From Chromobacterium haemolyticum (GTDB taxonomy: Bacteria > Pseudomonadota > Gammaproteobacteria > Burkholderiales > Chromobacteriaceae): 37,712 bases of DNA. The position numbers and the translations under genes are program-made. Each line of letters starts with the position of its first letter. Position 1 is the first letter of the stretch. The stretch covers positions 1-37,712 of the forward strand of contig NZ_MUKU01000045.1 of the NCBI RefSeq assembly GCF_002081825.1. Direction: 5' to 3'. Under the pieces are notes generated by a model. That model had not been told where the DNA came from, ran no database searches, and worked only from the letters and a program-made list of their open reading frames with translations. Shown one piece after another: positions 17,249 through 25,818 of the stretch.

Positions 17249-17267
17249 TTTAGGGGCTATCCCTAAA
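17249..17267 (-). promoter_or_regulatory. Dyad in the cytochrome c4 leader
   Basis: The arms TTTAGGG and CCCTAAA flank five bases, and one arm abuts the c4 Shine-Dalgarno sequence (AAGGAG on the minus strand at about 17243-17249). It could form a leader hairpin that affects ribosome access, or be an operator between c4 and the divergent engB. Only the symmetry is seen. Confidence 0.45.
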
Positions 17268-17330
17268 TATCTGTAAAAGTGGCAATTTCAAACCTGCTAT
17301 TCTATACCAACTGATTTCACCCTTACTACT

Positions 17331-17963
17331 ATGTCGACTTTTCAAAACGCCCGATTTTATACCACCGTCAACCACATGAAGGACTTACCGCCTACCCGAG
17401 CGGAAGTCGCCTTCGTGGGCCGCTCCAATGCCGGCAAGTCCAGCGCCATCAACACATTGGCCAATCACGGCCGCCTGGCGCGGGTGTCCAAGACGCCGGG
17501 CCGCACTCAGCACATCAATTTTTTTGAGCTGGGTAACGAATGTTTTCTAGTCGATTTACCCGGTTATGGCTATGCCGAGGTGCCTGAAGCGGTTCGTGCG
17601 CACTGGGTAGAGCTGCTGGGACGTTATCTGCAGTCGCGCCAGAGCCTGATCGGTCTGCTGTTGATCATGGACGCGCGCCATCCTTTGAAAGAGCTGGACC
17701 GCAAGATGCTGGAGTTCTTCCGGGTGAGCCGGCGACCGGTGCATATCCTGTTGTCCAAAGCCGACAAACTGTCGCGCCAGGAGCAGTCCAAGGTGCTGGC
17801 CTTGGTCAAGAGCGAGCTGAAAGACTATCCGGACGTCAGCGTGCAGATGTTCTCCAGCCTGAAGAAAAGCGGGGTAGAGGACGTGGAACGGGTGGTGAAC
17901 GGCTGGTTCGACCAGTACATGGGACAGCCGGCCGCGGACGAAGCCGCGCCGCCGGAACTTTAG
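17331..17963 (+). CDS. engB: Ribosome biogenesis GTP-binding protein EngB/YsxC
   Basis: Essential small GTPase acting in 50S subunit assembly. The 210-residue protein has G1 GRSNAGKSS (about residues 30-38), G2 TPGRTQ, G3 DLPGYG near residue 80, and G4 SKADK near residue 145. The C-terminal helix ends in a low-complexity tail ([12 protein letters not shown]). It is divergent from cytochrome c4 with only 91 bp between start codons. A structured segment and a good terminator follow the stop codon. Confidence 0.95.
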   Translation: MSTFQNARFYTTVNHMKDLPPTRAEVAFVGRSNAGKSSAINTLANHGRLARVSKTPGRTQHINFFELGNECFLVDLPGYGYAEVPEAVRAHWVELLGRYLQSRQSLIGLLLIMDARHPLKELDRKMLEFFRVSRRPVHILLSKADKLSRQEQSKVLALVKSELKDYPDVSVQMFSSLKKSGVEDVERVVNGWFDQYMGQPAADEAAPPEL

Positions 17964-17966
17964 GAA

Positions 17967-18029
17967 CAGGCCCGCACCTAAACAAGCAGGTGGCCAACAC
18001 CTCCCGCTTGCCTCCCTGAGCGGGGCCTG
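17967..18029 (+). ncRNA. Structured RNA segment downstream of engB (candidate)
   Basis: The segment between the engB stop and its terminator can fold into nested helices: CAGGCCC (17967-17973) with GGGCCTG (18023-18029), CAAGC (17983-17987) with GCTTG (18006-18010), and AGGTG (17988-17992) with CACCT (17998-18002). The downstream terminator at 18045-18072 would give a discrete 3' end. It may be a small RNA or only a folded 3' UTR. It matches no RNA family I recognise. The rest of the 314-bp engB-rlpA gap holds two terminators and MITE copy 3. Confidence 0.35.
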
Positions 18030-18044
18030 GATTGATCAGGCTTA

Positions 18045-18072
18045 CCCCGGCAGCAGCTTGCCGGGGTTTTTT
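18045..18072 (+). terminator. Rho-independent terminator after engB
   Basis: The 8-bp stem CCCCGGCA / TGCCGGGG (18045-18052 with 18059-18066) with a 6-base loop is followed by six T. This is a canonical rightward terminator. Confidence 0.85.
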
Positions 18073-18088
18073 ATCGGCGGCGGAAACG

Positions 18089-18126
18089 ACAAAGGCGAAG
18101 GAGATGTCTCCTTCGCCTTTGTTTTT
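18089..18126. terminator. Long hairpin terminator between engB and rlpA
   Basis: The arms 18089-18104 and 18107-18122 are perfectly complementary over about 16 bp (ACAAAGGCGAAGGAGA), followed by T-rich sequence on the plus strand. On the minus strand the tail is TTTGTCGTTT, so it may also stop rlpA transcripts. It lies just beyond the MITE that follows the rlpA stop codon. Confidence 0.75.
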
Positions 18127-18141
18127 GACCGAGCGCTTGTA

Positions 18142-18277
18142 GAGCCTGTTTACGATCTCGCGAGCTAGAGCGAGACAAGGCGAAAACGGCTGAGAAAGCG
18201 GAATGTACATAGGGTACATGAGCATTTCGAAGTCGGTTTCAACGCCGTATCGCCGACGCGCAGCAGATCGTTGGTTC
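18142..18277. mobile_element. MITE copy 3 in window order (136 bp), at the rlpA stop codon
   Basis: The left repeat GAGCCTGTTTACGATCT (18142-18158) matches the IS end at 16 of 17 positions. The right end is shortened (AGATCGTTGGTTC, 18265-18277), as if a few bases were deleted. The flanks are GTA (left) and TTA (right), consistent with a decayed TNA duplication. The right TTA (18278-18280) is the rlpA stop codon on the minus strand. The interior is very close to copy 1. Confidence 0.8.
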
Positions 18278-19150
18278 TTACAAGCTGGTGACTACGGTCT
18301 CCACGTGCAGGTTCTCTGCGGCGTTGCGCACCGCGTCGCTGGAGCGGAAGGGCCCCAGGCGCACTTTGTAGACGCCTTCCTGATTCACGATGCCAAGCTT
18401 GGACTCGTATTTGTCGTCCATCTCGCCCAGCATTTTCTGCACCATCGCCTCGGCGTTGGACAGTTTGGAGAAGCTGCCCAGTTGCAGATACTTGGGCGTG
18501 TCTTCGACGCGTCGAGCGGTGTTGACGGGACGGGTGCTGGCGATGTTCTCGCCGCCGGCGTCCGGCCATACGCGTTCGATGGCGATCTTGGCGCTGCCTT
18601 GCTTGATGAAGCCCAGGCGATAGGCCGCTGCGTAGGACAGGTCCATCAGGCGGCTCTTGTGGAAGGGGCCGCGGTCATTGACGCGCACCACCACGGATTT
18701 GCCGTTGTTCAGATTGGTGACCCGGGCGTAGCTCGGGATCGGCAGCGTAGGATGGGCGGCGGTCATGGCGAACATATCGTATTTCTCGCCGGAGGACGTT
18801 TTGCGGCCGTGGAACTGCTTGCCGTACCAGGAGGCGCGGCCTGTGGCTTGATAGGGCTTTTCGCGCGTGTCGGGGCGGAAGCTCATCCCCAGCGCGGTGT
18901 AGGGCAGGTTGGCTGATCTGATCAGCGGCTCTTCCTGCGGCACGGCGTCCGGCACCAGGTTTAGGTTGACCGGAATATGGTCGGCGGGACCATCGTTCTG
19001 GAAATAAGCTCCATTCTTGGCAACGGTTTTCTTGTTGCCGGTCGACGAGGAGGCCGACTGGTTGGTGGCGCTGGCCGTCTTCACGGTGGAACAGGCCACG
19101 AGTACGAGACTGACGAACACAAGCCACAGCCATCGGAGTACTGATTGCAT
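18278..19150 (-). CDS. rlpA: Septal ring lytic transglycosylase RlpA lipoprotein
   Basis: Outer-membrane lipoprotein known in Pseudomonas to cleave naked glycan strands at division sites. The 290-residue protein has a lipoprotein signal with lipobox LVAC (Cys near residue 20). The double-psi beta-barrel domain is at about residues 100-195 (GRASWYGKQFHGRKTSSGE, HPTLP, VRVNDRGPF), with the expected Glu, His and Asp. A C-terminal SPOR domain (about 215-288, YLQLGSFSKLSNAEAMVQKM) binds denuded septal peptidoglycan. Its stop codon is also the MITE target site. trmL lies 131 bp upstream with the same orientation. Confidence 0.93.
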   Translation of the reverse strand: MQSVLRWLWLVFVSLVLVACSTVKTASATNQSASSSTGNKKTVAKNGAYFQNDGPADHIPVNLNLVPDAVPQEEPLIRSANLPYTALGMSFRPDTREKPYQATGRASWYGKQFHGRKTSSGEKYDMFAMTAAHPTLPIPSYARVTNLNNGKSVVVRVNDRGPFHKSRLMDLSYAAAYRLGFIKQGSAKIAIERVWPDAGGENIASTRPVNTARRVEDTPKYLQLGSFSKLSNAEAMVQKMLGEMDDKYESKLGIVNQEGVYKVRLGPFRSSDAVRNAAENLHVETVVTSL

Positions 19151-19214
19151 AGATCTCCCTTATGCTGTCGGAACCACTGCAAACCTCGGCGCGCCGCTTC
19201 AAGGTCGGCGCTTC

Positions 19215-19232
19215 GCGCTTGCAAGCAAGCGC
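19215..19232. repeat. Perfect 18-bp palindrome between trmL and rlpA
   Basis: The arms GCGCTTGC and GCAAGCGC flank AA and the whole is self-complementary. It sits 50 bp after the trmL stop codon. No T-tract follows on either strand, so a terminator role is doubtful. A protein-binding site or cruciform-prone site is possible. Confidence 0.4.
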
Positions 19233-19281
19233 TCGGACCAGGTTTTTCAGAGTCCCTTGTTGGGCCGATCTGCGAACCGCT

Positions 19282-19746
19282 TCAGCATCCCCCTGCGAAA
19301 TCAAGCTGTCGCCAAGCCTCGAACACCGTCACCGCGACCGCGTTCGAAAGATTGAGACTTCTTGATTCTGGACGCATCGGCAAACGAATCCTCTGCTGCG
19401 GAGGCAAAGACCCCAGCACTTCAGGCGGCAGACCGCGGGATTCGGGACCGAACAAAAAAACGTCCCCAGGTTGATAGGATATCCGGTCATGGCGCTCGGA
19501 GCCCTTGGTGGTGGCGGCGAAAATACGCCGTCCGCGCAAAGTCTCTTGACAAGCCGCCCAATCCTCATGAACCACTACGCGTGCGTACTCGTGGTAATCG
19601 AGTCCCGCGCGTCGCAGCTTGGCGTCCTCCAAAGGGAAGCCCATGGGTTTGACCAGATGCAGTTCACAGCCGGTGTTGGCACATAAACGAATCACATTGC
19701 CCGTGTTGGGCGGTATTTCCGGCTGAAAAAGAATTACAGTGAACAT
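19282..19746 (-). CDS. trmL: tRNA (cytidine/uridine(34)-2'-O)-methyltransferase
   Basis: A SPOUT-class methyltransferase that 2'-O-methylates the wobble base of leucine tRNAs. From ATG 19746 (MFTVILFQPE) it is 154 residues, the normal TrmL length; the open frame upstream adds 27 residues without homology and overlaps comF. Motifs seen are PEIPPNTGNVIRLCANTG (about residues 10-27), the trefoil-knot LFGPESRGLP near residue 100, and LNLSNAVAVTVFE near residue 130. No strong ribosome site is visible. It follows comF closely and precedes rlpA on the minus strand. Confidence 0.93.
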   Translation of the reverse strand: MFTVILFQPEIPPNTGNVIRLCANTGCELHLVKPMGFPLEDAKLRRAGLDYHEYARVVVHEDWAACQETLRGRRIFAATTKGSERHDRISYQPGDVFLFGPESRGLPPEVLGSLPPQQRIRLPMRPESRSLNLSNAVAVTVFEAWRQLDFAGGC

Positions 19747-19786
19747 CGTTGGCAGCCTGGATTGTTCCAAAGAATCAAAATCTTGG

Positions 19787-20497
19787 TCAAGTTTTAGGAG
19801 AAAAAGCCCTGGCGAGCACCCAGCCATCGACCCGTTTTGCCCCCTGTTTTTTCAAAATTTCGGCCAGCGCCGACAGGGTGGCGCCGCTGGTGGCGACGTC
19901 ATCGACAATGGCGATGGAAAGCCCGTCACAGCGGCAATTTACGCCGAAAGCATGGCGGAGGTTTTTCCGGCGTTCGACGCGTCCGAGAGAGGCTTGGGGC
20001 GGAGTGTTGTATTTTCGCCAACAAACCTCGGCGCTCAAACGGCTCGCCATTGTAGCAGCGAATGCTTTTGCCAACTCATGACTTTGATTGAAACCGCGCT
20101 CGGCAAGCCGTTCTTTTGCCAGTGGAACAGGAATGACGAAGTGATATTTTGGGCTGAGCGGAAGGGCGAAATCAGCGAGCAAACCGCCCAAGGCCGCGCC
20201 CATCTGCAGCTGTTTTCCATATTTGAAGGCGTGGATCAGCGCGGCGAGGGGGTAATCGAACAAATACGGCGCGTACAGCGCGTCGAAGGCGGGCGGCCGG
20301 CGCTGACACTGACCGCACAAGCCGGAGACGGGCAGCGGCTCCGCGCAGCGCGCGCATTGCGCGGACGGCAGAGCCGGCAACTGTCGGCGGCAGTCCTGGC
20401 AAAAGCCCCGGTCTGCCCGGCAGTCTCCGCAGAGCAAACATGGTTGATTAAATATTGTGCACTTGTCAGATATGAGCCTTGTTAGGTTTGACAGCAT
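19787..20497 (-). CDS. comF: ComF-family phosphoribosyltransferase-like protein
   Basis: A 236-residue ComF/GntX-type protein. The N-terminal zinc-binding region has four CxxC-type pairs (CLLCGDCRADRGFCQDC, CARCAEPLP, CGQCQRR). The C-terminal phosphoribosyltransferase fold has FKYGKQLQMG near residue 95, PVPLAKERLAERGFNQ near 130, and the PRPP loop IAIVDDVATSGATL near residue 195. ComF relatives help DNA uptake in naturally competent bacteria; the role here is unproven. It is divergent from bioB, a common betaproteobacterial arrangement. The intervening 144 bp has a CCACGCCCG/CGGGCGTGG dyad. Confidence 0.92.
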   Translation of the reverse strand: MLSNLTRLISDKCTIFNQPCLLCGDCRADRGFCQDCRRQLPALPSAQCARCAEPLPVSGLCGQCQRRPPAFDALYAPYLFDYPLAALIHAFKYGKQLQMGAALGGLLADFALPLSPKYHFVIPVPLAKERLAERGFNQSHELAKAFAATMASRLSAEVCWRKYNTPPQASLGRVERRKNLRHAFGVNCRCDGLSIAIVDDVATSGATLSALAEILKKQGAKRVDGWVLARAFSPKT

Positions 20498-20641
20498 GGC
20501 GCCCTCCCCAGCAAGATGCGCTGATTCGACCCACGCCCGACCGGGCGTGGCACTCTGACGGTCCTGACGGCGGAAGCCGGAATTATCCTTGCCTGATCAA
20601 GGCCTTCCATCGCCGGACAGTGACCACCGCCAGGATAGACC

Positions 20642-21625
20642 ATGCATTCTTCCGCTATTGAATTCAAGCCTTCCGCCACCCCGCACCCGGAATCTCCCAG
20701 CTGGACTGTGGCGGAAATCGAAACGCTATTGGCGCTGCCCTTCATGGAACTAGTGTTCCGCGCGGCCGAGATTCATCGCCAGTTCTTCGATCCCACCAAG
20801 GTGCAACTGTCCACGCTGATTTCCATCAAGACCGGCGGCTGTCCGGAGGACTGCGGTTACTGCCCGCAATCGACGCATCACGACACGCCGGTGCCCAACC
20901 AGCCGATGCTGACGGTTGACGAGGTCTTGAGCGCCGCGCGCTCGGCCAAGGCCAACGGTGCCAGCCGCTTTTGCATGGGCGCGGCCTGGCGCGGCCCCAA
21001 GGATGCGGACTTGGAGAAAACCTTGGAAATGGTCAAGGAAGTCAAAGCCTTGGGTCTGGAAACCTGCGCCACCTTTGGTTTATTGAAGGGGGGGCAGGCG
21101 GAAAAACTGAAGGCGGCGGGCCTGGATTATTACAATCACAATCTGGATACCTCGCCGGACAAATATTCCGATATCATTGCCACGCGCGACTATGAAGACC
21201 GCCTCGACACTTTGGGAAAAGTACGCAGTGCGGGTCTATCGGTGTGCTGTGGTGGTATTGTTGGCATGAATGAAACCCGGAACGATCGCGCAGGTCTGAT
21301 TGCACAGCTAGCGAATCTTGAGCCGCAACCGGAATCGGTGCCGATCAACAAGCTGGTCAAGGTAGAGGGCACGCCGCTGGAAGGCGCCGCGCCGCTGGAC
21401 TGGACCGAGTTTGTGCGCACCATCGCGGTGGCCCGCATTGTGATGCCCAAAACCTATGTGCGATTGTCCGCCGGACGCCGGGAAATGGATGAGTCCACGC
21501 AGGCTTTGTGCTTCCTTGCGGGGGCCAATTCCATCTTTTACGGCGACAAGCTCTTGACGACCGGCAATCCCGAGGTGGACGCCGACCGGCTGCTGCTGGA
21601 AAAGCTTGATCTGACGCCGCTTTGA
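20642..21625 (+). CDS. bioB: Biotin synthase
   Basis: Radical SAM enzyme that inserts sulfur into dethiobiotin, the last step of biotin synthesis. The 327-residue protein has the cluster-binding CxxxCxxC motif in [12 protein letters not shown] at about residues 67-74. Conserved segments follow: [24 protein letters not shown], and the second cluster region [16 protein letters not shown], with its cysteine and arginine environment. An AGGA site precedes the ATG. It heads a rightward biotin gene run (bioB, bioF, then bioH and bioC further down) and is divergent from comF. No E. coli-type BirA operator is recognised. Confidence 0.97.
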   Translation: MHSSAIEFKPSATPHPESPSWTVAEIETLLALPFMELVFRAAEIHRQFFDPTKVQLSTLISIKTGGCPEDCGYCPQSTHHDTPVPNQPMLTVDEVLSAARSAKANGASRFCMGAAWRGPKDADLEKTLEMVKEVKALGLETCATFGLLKGGQAEKLKAAGLDYYNHNLDTSPDKYSDIIATRDYEDRLDTLGKVRSAGLSVCCGGIVGMNETRNDRAGLIAQLANLEPQPESVPINKLVKVEGTPLEGAAPLDWTEFVRTIAVARIVMPKTYVRLSAGRREMDESTQALCFLAGANSIFYGDKLLTTGNPEVDADRLLLEKLDLTPL

Positions 21626-21741
21626 GAGGATTGGGCGGCGGATTCGCGGGCGATGTAAAAAATGTATATATAAGGAATAGCTTGGGCGGCCGGCGAGGCC
21701 GGTTCCGGCCAAGCCCTTTTCACGGGATATTTCGAGCCGAT

Positions 21742-22896
21742 ATGCGCCTTCAAGACCTGCCTGCCGCCCTGCTGGACCTTTCCGCCACCCATTGCCGTCG
21801 CCAACGCGCGGTCATCGATAGCCCGCAAGGAGTCGAAGTGGTGGTGGACGGGCGTTCCTATGTCTCTTTCGCCAGCAACGATTACCTTGGACTAGCCGAT
21901 CACCCGGCTCTGGTGCGCGCCGCGCAGCAGGGCCTTGAGCGTTGGGGGGTGGGCGGCGGTTCCTCGCATTTGCTGGCCGGCCACTTCAGCGTGCAACAGC
22001 AGGCCGAAGAGGCGCTGGCGGAATTCGTCGGCCAGCCTGCGGCATTATTGTTCGGCTCCGGTTACGCGGCCAATCTGGCGATTGTCAGCAGTTTGCTGGA
22101 CCGCGGCGACGCGGTGTTCGCCGACCGGCTGAACCATGCCTCGCTGAACGACGCCTGTAGACTGAGCCGCGCCGAGTTCAAGCGCTTTCATCACAATGAC
22201 CTGGCGCAGCTGGAGCGTTTGCTGGCGGAGTCCAGCGCGCGCTCCAAACTGATCGCGGTGGAGTCTGTGTACAGCATGGACGGCGATGAAGCCCCGCTGC
22301 CGGCGTTGCTGGCCTTGGCCGAGCGTTATGACGCCTGGCTGTATGTGGACGACGCCCATGGCTTCGGCGTGTTGGGCGATGGCCGCGGCGCGCTGGCCGA
22401 GCATGGGCTGTCCAGCCCGCGCTTGATTTACATGGCGACCTTGGGCAAGGCCGCCGGCGTGGCCGGCGCCTTCATCTCCGGTGGAACGGATTTGGTGGAG
22501 TGGCTGATCAATTCCGCGCGCAGCTATATTTACACTACCTCCCAGCCGCCGGCCTTGGCCTGTGCGATTCTGGCCAGCCTGCGTTTGATCGCGGAGGCGG
22601 ACGAGCGGCGCGCGCGGCTGCGGGAATCGATAGAAACCGTCAAATCCGGACTATCTGAATTCAAATACTCTGTAGGGGCTTCCCGAACGCCGATTCAGCC
22701 ACTTATCATAGGCGGCGAAGAACAGGCGTTGGCCCTGGCCGCCCGTCTGCGCGACCAGGGCTTGTGGGTGCCGGCGATCCGCCCGCCCACGGTAGCGGCC
22801 GGGACGGCGCGCTTGCGTCTGTCTTTGTCGGCCATGCATCAGCCGGAACACTTGCAGCGCTTGCTGTCCTGTATTCAGCGCGCGGCGGCGTCCTGA
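21742..22896 (+). CDS. bioF: 8-amino-7-oxononanoate synthase
   Basis: PLP enzyme condensing pimeloyl-ACP/CoA with L-alanine to 8-amino-7-oxononanoate. From ATG 21742 it has 384 residues, equal to the E. coli enzyme; the frame is open back into bioB but that part is not family-like. Landmarks are SNDYLGLADHP, GSGYAANLA, VESVYSMDGDEAPL, YVDDAHGFGVLG and the PLP lysine in ATLGKAAGVAGAF at residue 236. The 116 bp after bioB has an AT-rich stretch and a GC hairpin, so bioF may also have its own promoter. Confidence 0.96.
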   Translation: MRLQDLPAALLDLSATHCRRQRAVIDSPQGVEVVVDGRSYVSFASNDYLGLADHPALVRAAQQGLERWGVGGGSSHLLAGHFSVQQQAEEALAEFVGQPAALLFGSGYAANLAIVSSLLDRGDAVFADRLNHASLNDACRLSRAEFKRFHHNDLAQLERLLAESSARSKLIAVESVYSMDGDEAPLPALLALAERYDAWLYVDDAHGFGVLGDGRGALAEHGLSSPRLIYMATLGKAAGVAGAFISGGTDLVEWLINSARSYIYTTSQPPALACAILASLRLIAEADERRARLRESIETVKSGLSEFKYSVGASRTPIQPLIIGGEEQALALAARLRDQGLWVPAIRPPTVAAGTARLRLSLSAMHQPEHLQRLLSCIQRAAAS

Positions 22897-22928
22897 GCCG
22901 GCGCGCCCATGGGGAGGGGCGCGCCGGC
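22897..22928 (+). terminator. Strong hairpin immediately after bioF
   Basis: The 12-bp perfect stem (22897-22908 with 22917-22928, GCCGGCGCGCCC) begins at the base after the bioF stop codon. Only a short TTTT occurs 10 bases later, so it may be a partial terminator or attenuator separating bioF from the GGDEF-EAL gene. Confidence 0.5.
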
Positions 22929-22968
22929 ATGGCCGGATTTTCCAGCTAACTCATACTACGATAATCAC

Positions 22969-25818
22969 ATGAAGAGCATGGCTGAATATCTGGCGACGCC
23001 AGAGCAGGCCGCCGCAATGGCGCTGTCTCTGCTGCAAGAGCAGGGAGGGGTGCGCGTTGCCGCGGTCTGGCGGCAGCTGGGGGCTGCCTGGCAGCTCTTG
23101 GCAGCCTTGGGCGCCGCCGACGCCTTGCCCAGCGTAGAGACGTTGGAGGGCGGCGGCCGGTTGGACGCGGGCTGTGAGGCCATGCCCTTGCGCGCCGGGG
23201 AGCAGGTGCTGGGATGGCTGGTGTGGCGGGGGGGCGCCGGGCCGGCGCTGAATCCTTCCGCGGCCTTGCTGTGCGCCCATCTGCTGTGTGCGCGGCTGGG
23301 CGCGGAGCAGGTGGCCGCGCGCGAAGCCAATGAAGCCTTGTTCGATATTTCGCAATTGGCCGAAGAGTGCGGCACCATCGATCAGGTTCTGCCCGGCCTG
23401 CACCGTCAGATGATGCGGTTGATGGATGCTCGCAACTTCTACATTGCTCTGTACGACGATGAAGCCCAGGTTATCCACTTTCCCTTCTACATCGACCAAC
23501 GCGATCCCGCTCCGCCCGCCAGCGACGCCATTTTTCCGCTGGCCGGCCACGCCCAGTCCTTGACCGCCTGGTTGATCCGCGGCGGCAAGCCGGTGGTGCT
23601 GAGCCGGGAACGCTTGCTGGAAGTGTGCCAGCAGGAGGGCTTGAGCCGACAGGGACTGTTGCCGGCCAGCTGGATGGGCGCGCCGCTGGCCAATGCCGGC
23701 GGCCATGTGATCGGCGCGGTGGTGCTGCAGCTGTACGAGGATCAAACGCCGCTAACCTCGGCCGAGCAGCAGTTGTTTCTGTTCGCCGCCCGCCATGTCG
23801 GCTTTGTGCTGGAGCGGGTGTTGCATCGCAGCCAGCTGGAGCGCCAGGTTTGGCTGCGCACCAGCGAGCTCGAAGGCGCCAACGCGCGACTGCGCGCGGA
23901 GGTGGCCGAACGCAAGCGCGCCGAGCGTTTCCAGGGCGCCTTGTTCCGTATCGCGGAGTTGTCCAATACCAGCTTGTCGCTGGAAGCTTTTCTCGGTGGC
24001 CTGCACCGGTTGCTGGCCGAAATGGTGCCGGCGCGCAATTGCCTGGTGGCTTTGTACGATCAGGCCGAAGATTGCATCAGCTTTCCCTACTGCGCCGACG
24101 AATACGCGCCGCCGCTCAAGCCGCATAGGCCGGGCAAGGGCTTTGTCGAACAGGTGCTGCACAGCGGACGGCCTTTGCTGATTGATCCCTATTCGCAGCT
24201 GAACCGCCAGCTCGAGGCCGATGAGGAGCTGCCCAGGCCCAAGAGCTGGCTGGGTGTGCCCTTGTATTGCGGTACCGATCTCTTGGGCGTGCTGGCGGTG
24301 CAAAGTTACGAAGAGGAGGTGGTCTACAACTTCCGCGATCAAGAAGTGCTGGAATTCGTCGCCAACCACATCGGGGCGGCGCTGACCCGGGTCAAGGCGC
24401 TGGAAAGCCTGCAAACCGCTTACGTGGAACTGGAGCAACGGGTGCGGGAGCGGACCAGCGAGCTGGACGCGGTCAACGCCCAGTTGGAGTTCGACAGCCT
24501 GCACGATCCGCTGACCAAGCTGCCTAACCGTAGCTATTTTTCCAAGGCCTTGCGCCGGGCTTGGGAGACGTATTCGCATGGCGGAGGCGAGCGCTTCGCG
24601 GTGCTGTTCATCGATCTGGATCGCTTCAAGCTGGTCAACGACACACTGGGTCACCTAGCCGGCGACCATCTTTTGTTCGAAGCCGGCGCGCGCATCCGTT
24701 CCTGCTTGCGCCATTACGATTTTCTGGCGCGGCTGGGCGGCGACGAGTTCGCGGTGTTGATGTTCGGCATGGACGGCGGCGGCGACTGCGAGCGCATCGC
24801 TCAGCGCATCGTCAGCGAGTTTGAGCGGCCGGTGATCCTGGCGGGGCGGGAGGTGTTTTCCACCGCCAGCGTCGGGGTAGTGCTGGCGGACCACGAGCAT
24901 TATCACAAGGCCGACGACCTGCTGCGCGACGCGGACCACGCGATGTATTGCACCAAGCAGCAGGGGCGGCAGGGTTATACCTTGTTTAACCATGAGCTAC
25001 GCGTCAACCAGGCGGACCAGTTGGCGCTGGAGAGCGAACTGCGGCGCGCGCTGGAGGAAGAGGGGCAACTGCTGCCGTACTTCCAGCCCTTCATTGAAGG
25101 CGACAGCGGCGAGCTGGTCGGCTTTGAAGCCTTGGCCCGCTGGCAGCATCCGCAGCGCGGTCTGATTTCGCCGGGTTTGTTCCTGCCCATCGCCGAGGAG
25201 AGCGGGCTGATTACCCGTTTGGACCGTTATATGCTGAACGCCGCCTGCGCTCAATTGAGCGCGTGGCGCGCTCAGGGCCGGGTGGGGCCGGAGGTGGCCC
25301 TGCACATCAATCTGTCGTCGGCCCATTTCCACGATCCGGAACTGGCGGCCTGGATAGGCGAGCGCATTCGGCATTACCGGCTGCCGCCGGCGACGCTGCA
25401 TCTGGAAATCACCGAAAGCGCGCTGATCGATCAGCCGGAAATCGCCGCGACCGTGATGCACGCGTTGCATGAATTGGGGGTGCGGCTGGCCTTGGACGAC
25501 TTCGGCACCGGTTATTCAGCGCTGTCCTATCTGCACCGCTATCGCTTCGATGTGCTGAAAATAGACCAGTCCTTCGTCTTCGACCTGGACCGCACTCAGG
25601 AATCGGCGGCTATCGTGCGGGCCATTCTGGCGTTGGCCAAGGCCTTGGATCTGGAGGTGGTGGCCGAAGGCGTGGAAACCGCGGCTCAACTGGCCATGCT
25701 CAAAAAGATGGGCTGCGGCAAACTGCAGGGCTTTTACTTCGCCGCTCCGGCACCGGCCCAGGGCGTGGACTGGGAGCGGCTGGCCCGCTTCCGCAAGGCG
25801 TTCCAAAGTGAGCGCTAG
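22969..25818 (+). CDS. GAF-GAF-GGDEF-EAL cyclic-di-GMP signalling protein
   Basis: A 949-residue cytoplasmic regulator of cyclic di-GMP; no transmembrane segment is seen. In order: an N-terminal region (1-115), a GAF-like domain (about 120-285, MDARNFYIALYDDEA), a coiled coil, a second GAF-like domain (about 320-480, RNCLVALYDQAED), another coiled coil (VELEQRVRERTSELDA), GGDEF (about 515-680) and EAL (about 695-945). GGDEF is intact (RLGGDEF near 589), with an RHYD inhibitory site five residues before it. EAL has FEALARW, ITESA, LDDFGTGYS and VVAEGVET. Both activities are possible. The gene overlaps the next by 11 bases. The ligand of the GAF domains is unknown. Confidence 0.93.
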   Translation: MKSMAEYLATPEQAAAMALSLLQEQGGVRVAAVWRQLGAAWQLLAALGAADALPSVETLEGGGRLDAGCEAMPLRAGEQVLGWLVWRGGAGPALNPSAALLCAHLLCARLGAEQVAAREANEALFDISQLAEECGTIDQVLPGLHRQMMRLMDARNFYIALYDDEAQVIHFPFYIDQRDPAPPASDAIFPLAGHAQSLTAWLIRGGKPVVLSRERLLEVCQQEGLSRQGLLPASWMGAPLANAGGHVIGAVVLQLYEDQTPLTSAEQQLFLFAARHVGFVLERVLHRSQLERQVWLRTSELEGANARLRAEVAERKRAERFQGALFRIAELSNTSLSLEAFLGGLHRLLAEMVPARNCLVALYDQAEDCISFPYCADEYAPPLKPHRPGKGFVEQVLHSGRPLLIDPYSQLNRQLEADEELPRPKSWLGVPLYCGTDLLGVLAVQSYEEEVVYNFRDQEVLEFVANHIGAALTRVKALESLQTAYVELEQRVRERTSELDAVNAQLEFDSLHDPLTKLPNRSYFSKALRRAWETYSHGGGERFAVLFIDLDRFKLVNDTLGHLAGDHLLFEAGARIRSCLRHYDFLARLGGDEFAVLMFGMDGGGDCERIAQRIVSEFERPVILAGREVFSTASVGVVLADHEHYHKADDLLRDADHAMYCTKQQGRQGYTLFNHELRVNQADQLALESELRRALEEEGQLLPYFQPFIEGDSGELVGFEALARWQHPQRGLISPGLFLPIAEESGLITRLDRYMLNAACAQLSAWRAQGRVGPEVALHINLSSAHFHDPELAAWIGERIRHYRLPPATLHLEITESALIDQPEIAATVMHALHELGVRLALDDFGTGYSALSYLHRYRFDVLKIDQSFVFDLDRTQESAAIVRAILALAKALDLEVVAEGVETAAQLAMLKKMGCGKLQGFYFAAPAPAQGVDWERLARFRKAFQSER

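Noticed and set aside
17836-18225. 129-codon minus-strand frame across the MITE and engB end
   Set aside because: Its N-terminal part is MITE sequence in the same frame as the DUF1835 tail, and the rest is antisense to engB.
20498-20641. BirA operator upstream of bioB
   Set aside because: No TTGTAAACC...GGTTTACAA-type dyad is present; only a GC hairpin is seen.
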